From Azorinus chamasolen (lineage: Eukaryota; Mollusca; Bivalvia; Cardiida; Solecurtidae): a stretch of 64,000 bases of DNA. Both the position numbers and the translations under genes were made by a program. This document shows positions 63,679-64,000 of the stretch, in pieces (positions within the stretch are counted from its first letter, which is position 1; every line of letters starts with the position of its first letter). Location of the stretch: assembly GCA_963576725.1 (NCBI GenBank), contig OY755236.1:68108379-68172378 (forward strand). Reading direction: 5' to 3'. Below the pieces are notes generated by a model that ran no database searches, was not told where the DNA came from, and was given only the letters and a program-made list of their open reading frames with translations.

Positions 63679-63819
63679 AGAGCAACAGATAAAGGTACGT
63701 ACCGAGATACTTAAATCGTCATTTCTCCACCAACCTCTATGTTGTGATTATTCGTTAGGTCGTCTTTTCGAGAGGATTATAAAGAGGGATCACAACATAG
63801 TGTTTGGTGGTGGAGAAAT
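63679..63819 (+). mobile_element. D-family hairpin
   Basis: GAGCAACAGATAAAGGTACG, palindrome 63721-63819 with ATTTCTCCACCAACCTCTAT and ATAGTGTTTGGTGGTGGAGA. Confidence 0.8.
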
Positions 63820-63929
63820 AAAGGAGTTATGCTTGTACATATTCTTATTGCTGACTGAGGGTGAAGTACGGGGCGACTCTTTCAGGCCGTAAACATATAT
63901 CTTTTGTATACACTGATTTGGAGCGTGTT

Positions 63930-64000
63930 CACATACTTCCGCTTAACGTTGTTGATGCGCCGAGTTACAGGGCGTTTCATCTTTATCAAAGCTGTTCGTA
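63930..64000. mobile_element. P5/P2-like hairpin, cut by the window end
   Basis: GTTGATGCGCCGAGTTACAG and GGCGTTTCATCTTTATCAAA with GCTGTTCG. Confidence 0.5.

Larger units (their letters stand above)
63272..63880. repeat. Diverged direct repeat, copy 2 (carries P4 and D insertions)
   Basis: GCAAAAGCAGCAATGCGAAA, GTTCATGAGCAGTTATTAAC, GTCCCCTAGCACCGACTTAA, then P4, then ATGGTATTCAGAACC, then D, then GGTGAAGTACGGGGCGACTC. Confidence 0.7.

Overview
The window is animal genomic DNA, AT-rich and almost free of genes. The organism is most likely a bivalve mollusc. This is inferred from repeat types I recall from bivalve genomes, such as the AGCTCACC...GGTGAGC repeat at 44.1-45.8 kb, from hairpin MITE density, and from the lack of any bacterial gene organisation; it is not proven by a diagnostic gene. 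The only convincing intact coding sequence is one 270-codon, intron-less reading frame at 12048-12860 (+). It is an unrecognised basic protein with a charged, probably coiled-coil N-terminus and two RRxS motifs. One decayed Tc1-like transposase lies at 5508-6578. No multi-exon gene, rRNA or protein-coding virus was recognised.

Most of the rest is non-autonomous mobile DNA. The dominant group (called P here, at least 60 copies or fragments) is a set of 190-255 bp MITEs with TTAA at both ends, CCCTTT-type termini and one long off-centre palindrome. TTAA targets plus these termini fit the piggyBac superfamily. Subfamilies: P1 (TTAACCCTTTACTCC ends, arms with GCAAACAGAGTAGACC), P2 (TTAACCCTTTCGCTGCC ends, arms AAACAGTTTGGATCC), P3 (TTAACCCTTCGCTTGC ends, arms AAATAGTGCAGACC), P4 (TTAACCCATTCCCTCATA ends, 68-bp palindrome of GAAACCATTGTGATAAATAG arms), P5 (TTAACC(C/A)TTATCCTGC ends), P6 (TTAACCATTTCAACCC ends) and P7 (TTAACCCTTTCACCGCC ends). 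Strand convention for P: + means the palindrome lies near the right end, - near the left end. A second group (C) is TA-flanked with CAGTARAACC ends (C1), CAGTTGAA ends (C2) or CAGTAGAACCTGTCTTAAG ends (C3), with a central AGCTTTCTGC-type palindrome. This fits Tc1/mariner (pogo/Tigger-like) MITEs. Smaller families: A (355-bp unit, 0-5.3 kb), D (TTTCTCCACC hairpins), F (nested ATAAAAC fold-backs), J (CAGGGGCGTAGC ends) and K (TTAGACCACATT ends).

Layout: 0-3.4 kb is a large inverted repeat around a GC-rich insert of eroded coding sequence; 3.4-5.3 kb holds family A copies and a long fold-back; 5.5-6.6 kb is the Tc1 relic, split by a palindromic insertion; 7-11 kb is MITEs and the J composite; 11.3-13.1 kb is a 53-bp satellite, the single ORF and a C1 element; 13-29.6 kb is MITEs, minisatellites and a long (CT)n tract; 29.6-30.0 kb is the TRIM element described next; 30-44 kb is nested MITEs; 44.1-45.8 kb is an array of nine 165-bp units; 46-64 kb is MITEs, including identical P4 palindromes and a diverged direct duplication at 63 kb that preserves an empty insertion site.

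The most notable item is a complete miniature LTR element at 29644-30015 on the minus strand. It has two 141-bp TG...CA terminal repeats that differ at 3 positions, a tRNA-Lys-type primer binding site, a polypurine tract and a 4-bp ATAT target duplication. It carries only 90 bp of internal DNA, and a tRNA-Thr-like sequence with A and B boxes sits inside each LTR. This is a TRIM with Pol III-type promoters in its LTRs, analogous to plant Cassandra. The second main observation is a one-base asymmetry (CCTGAT in the distal arm, CCAGAT in the proximal arm) of the P-family palindromes, kept with the same polarity across subfamilies whose termini differ.
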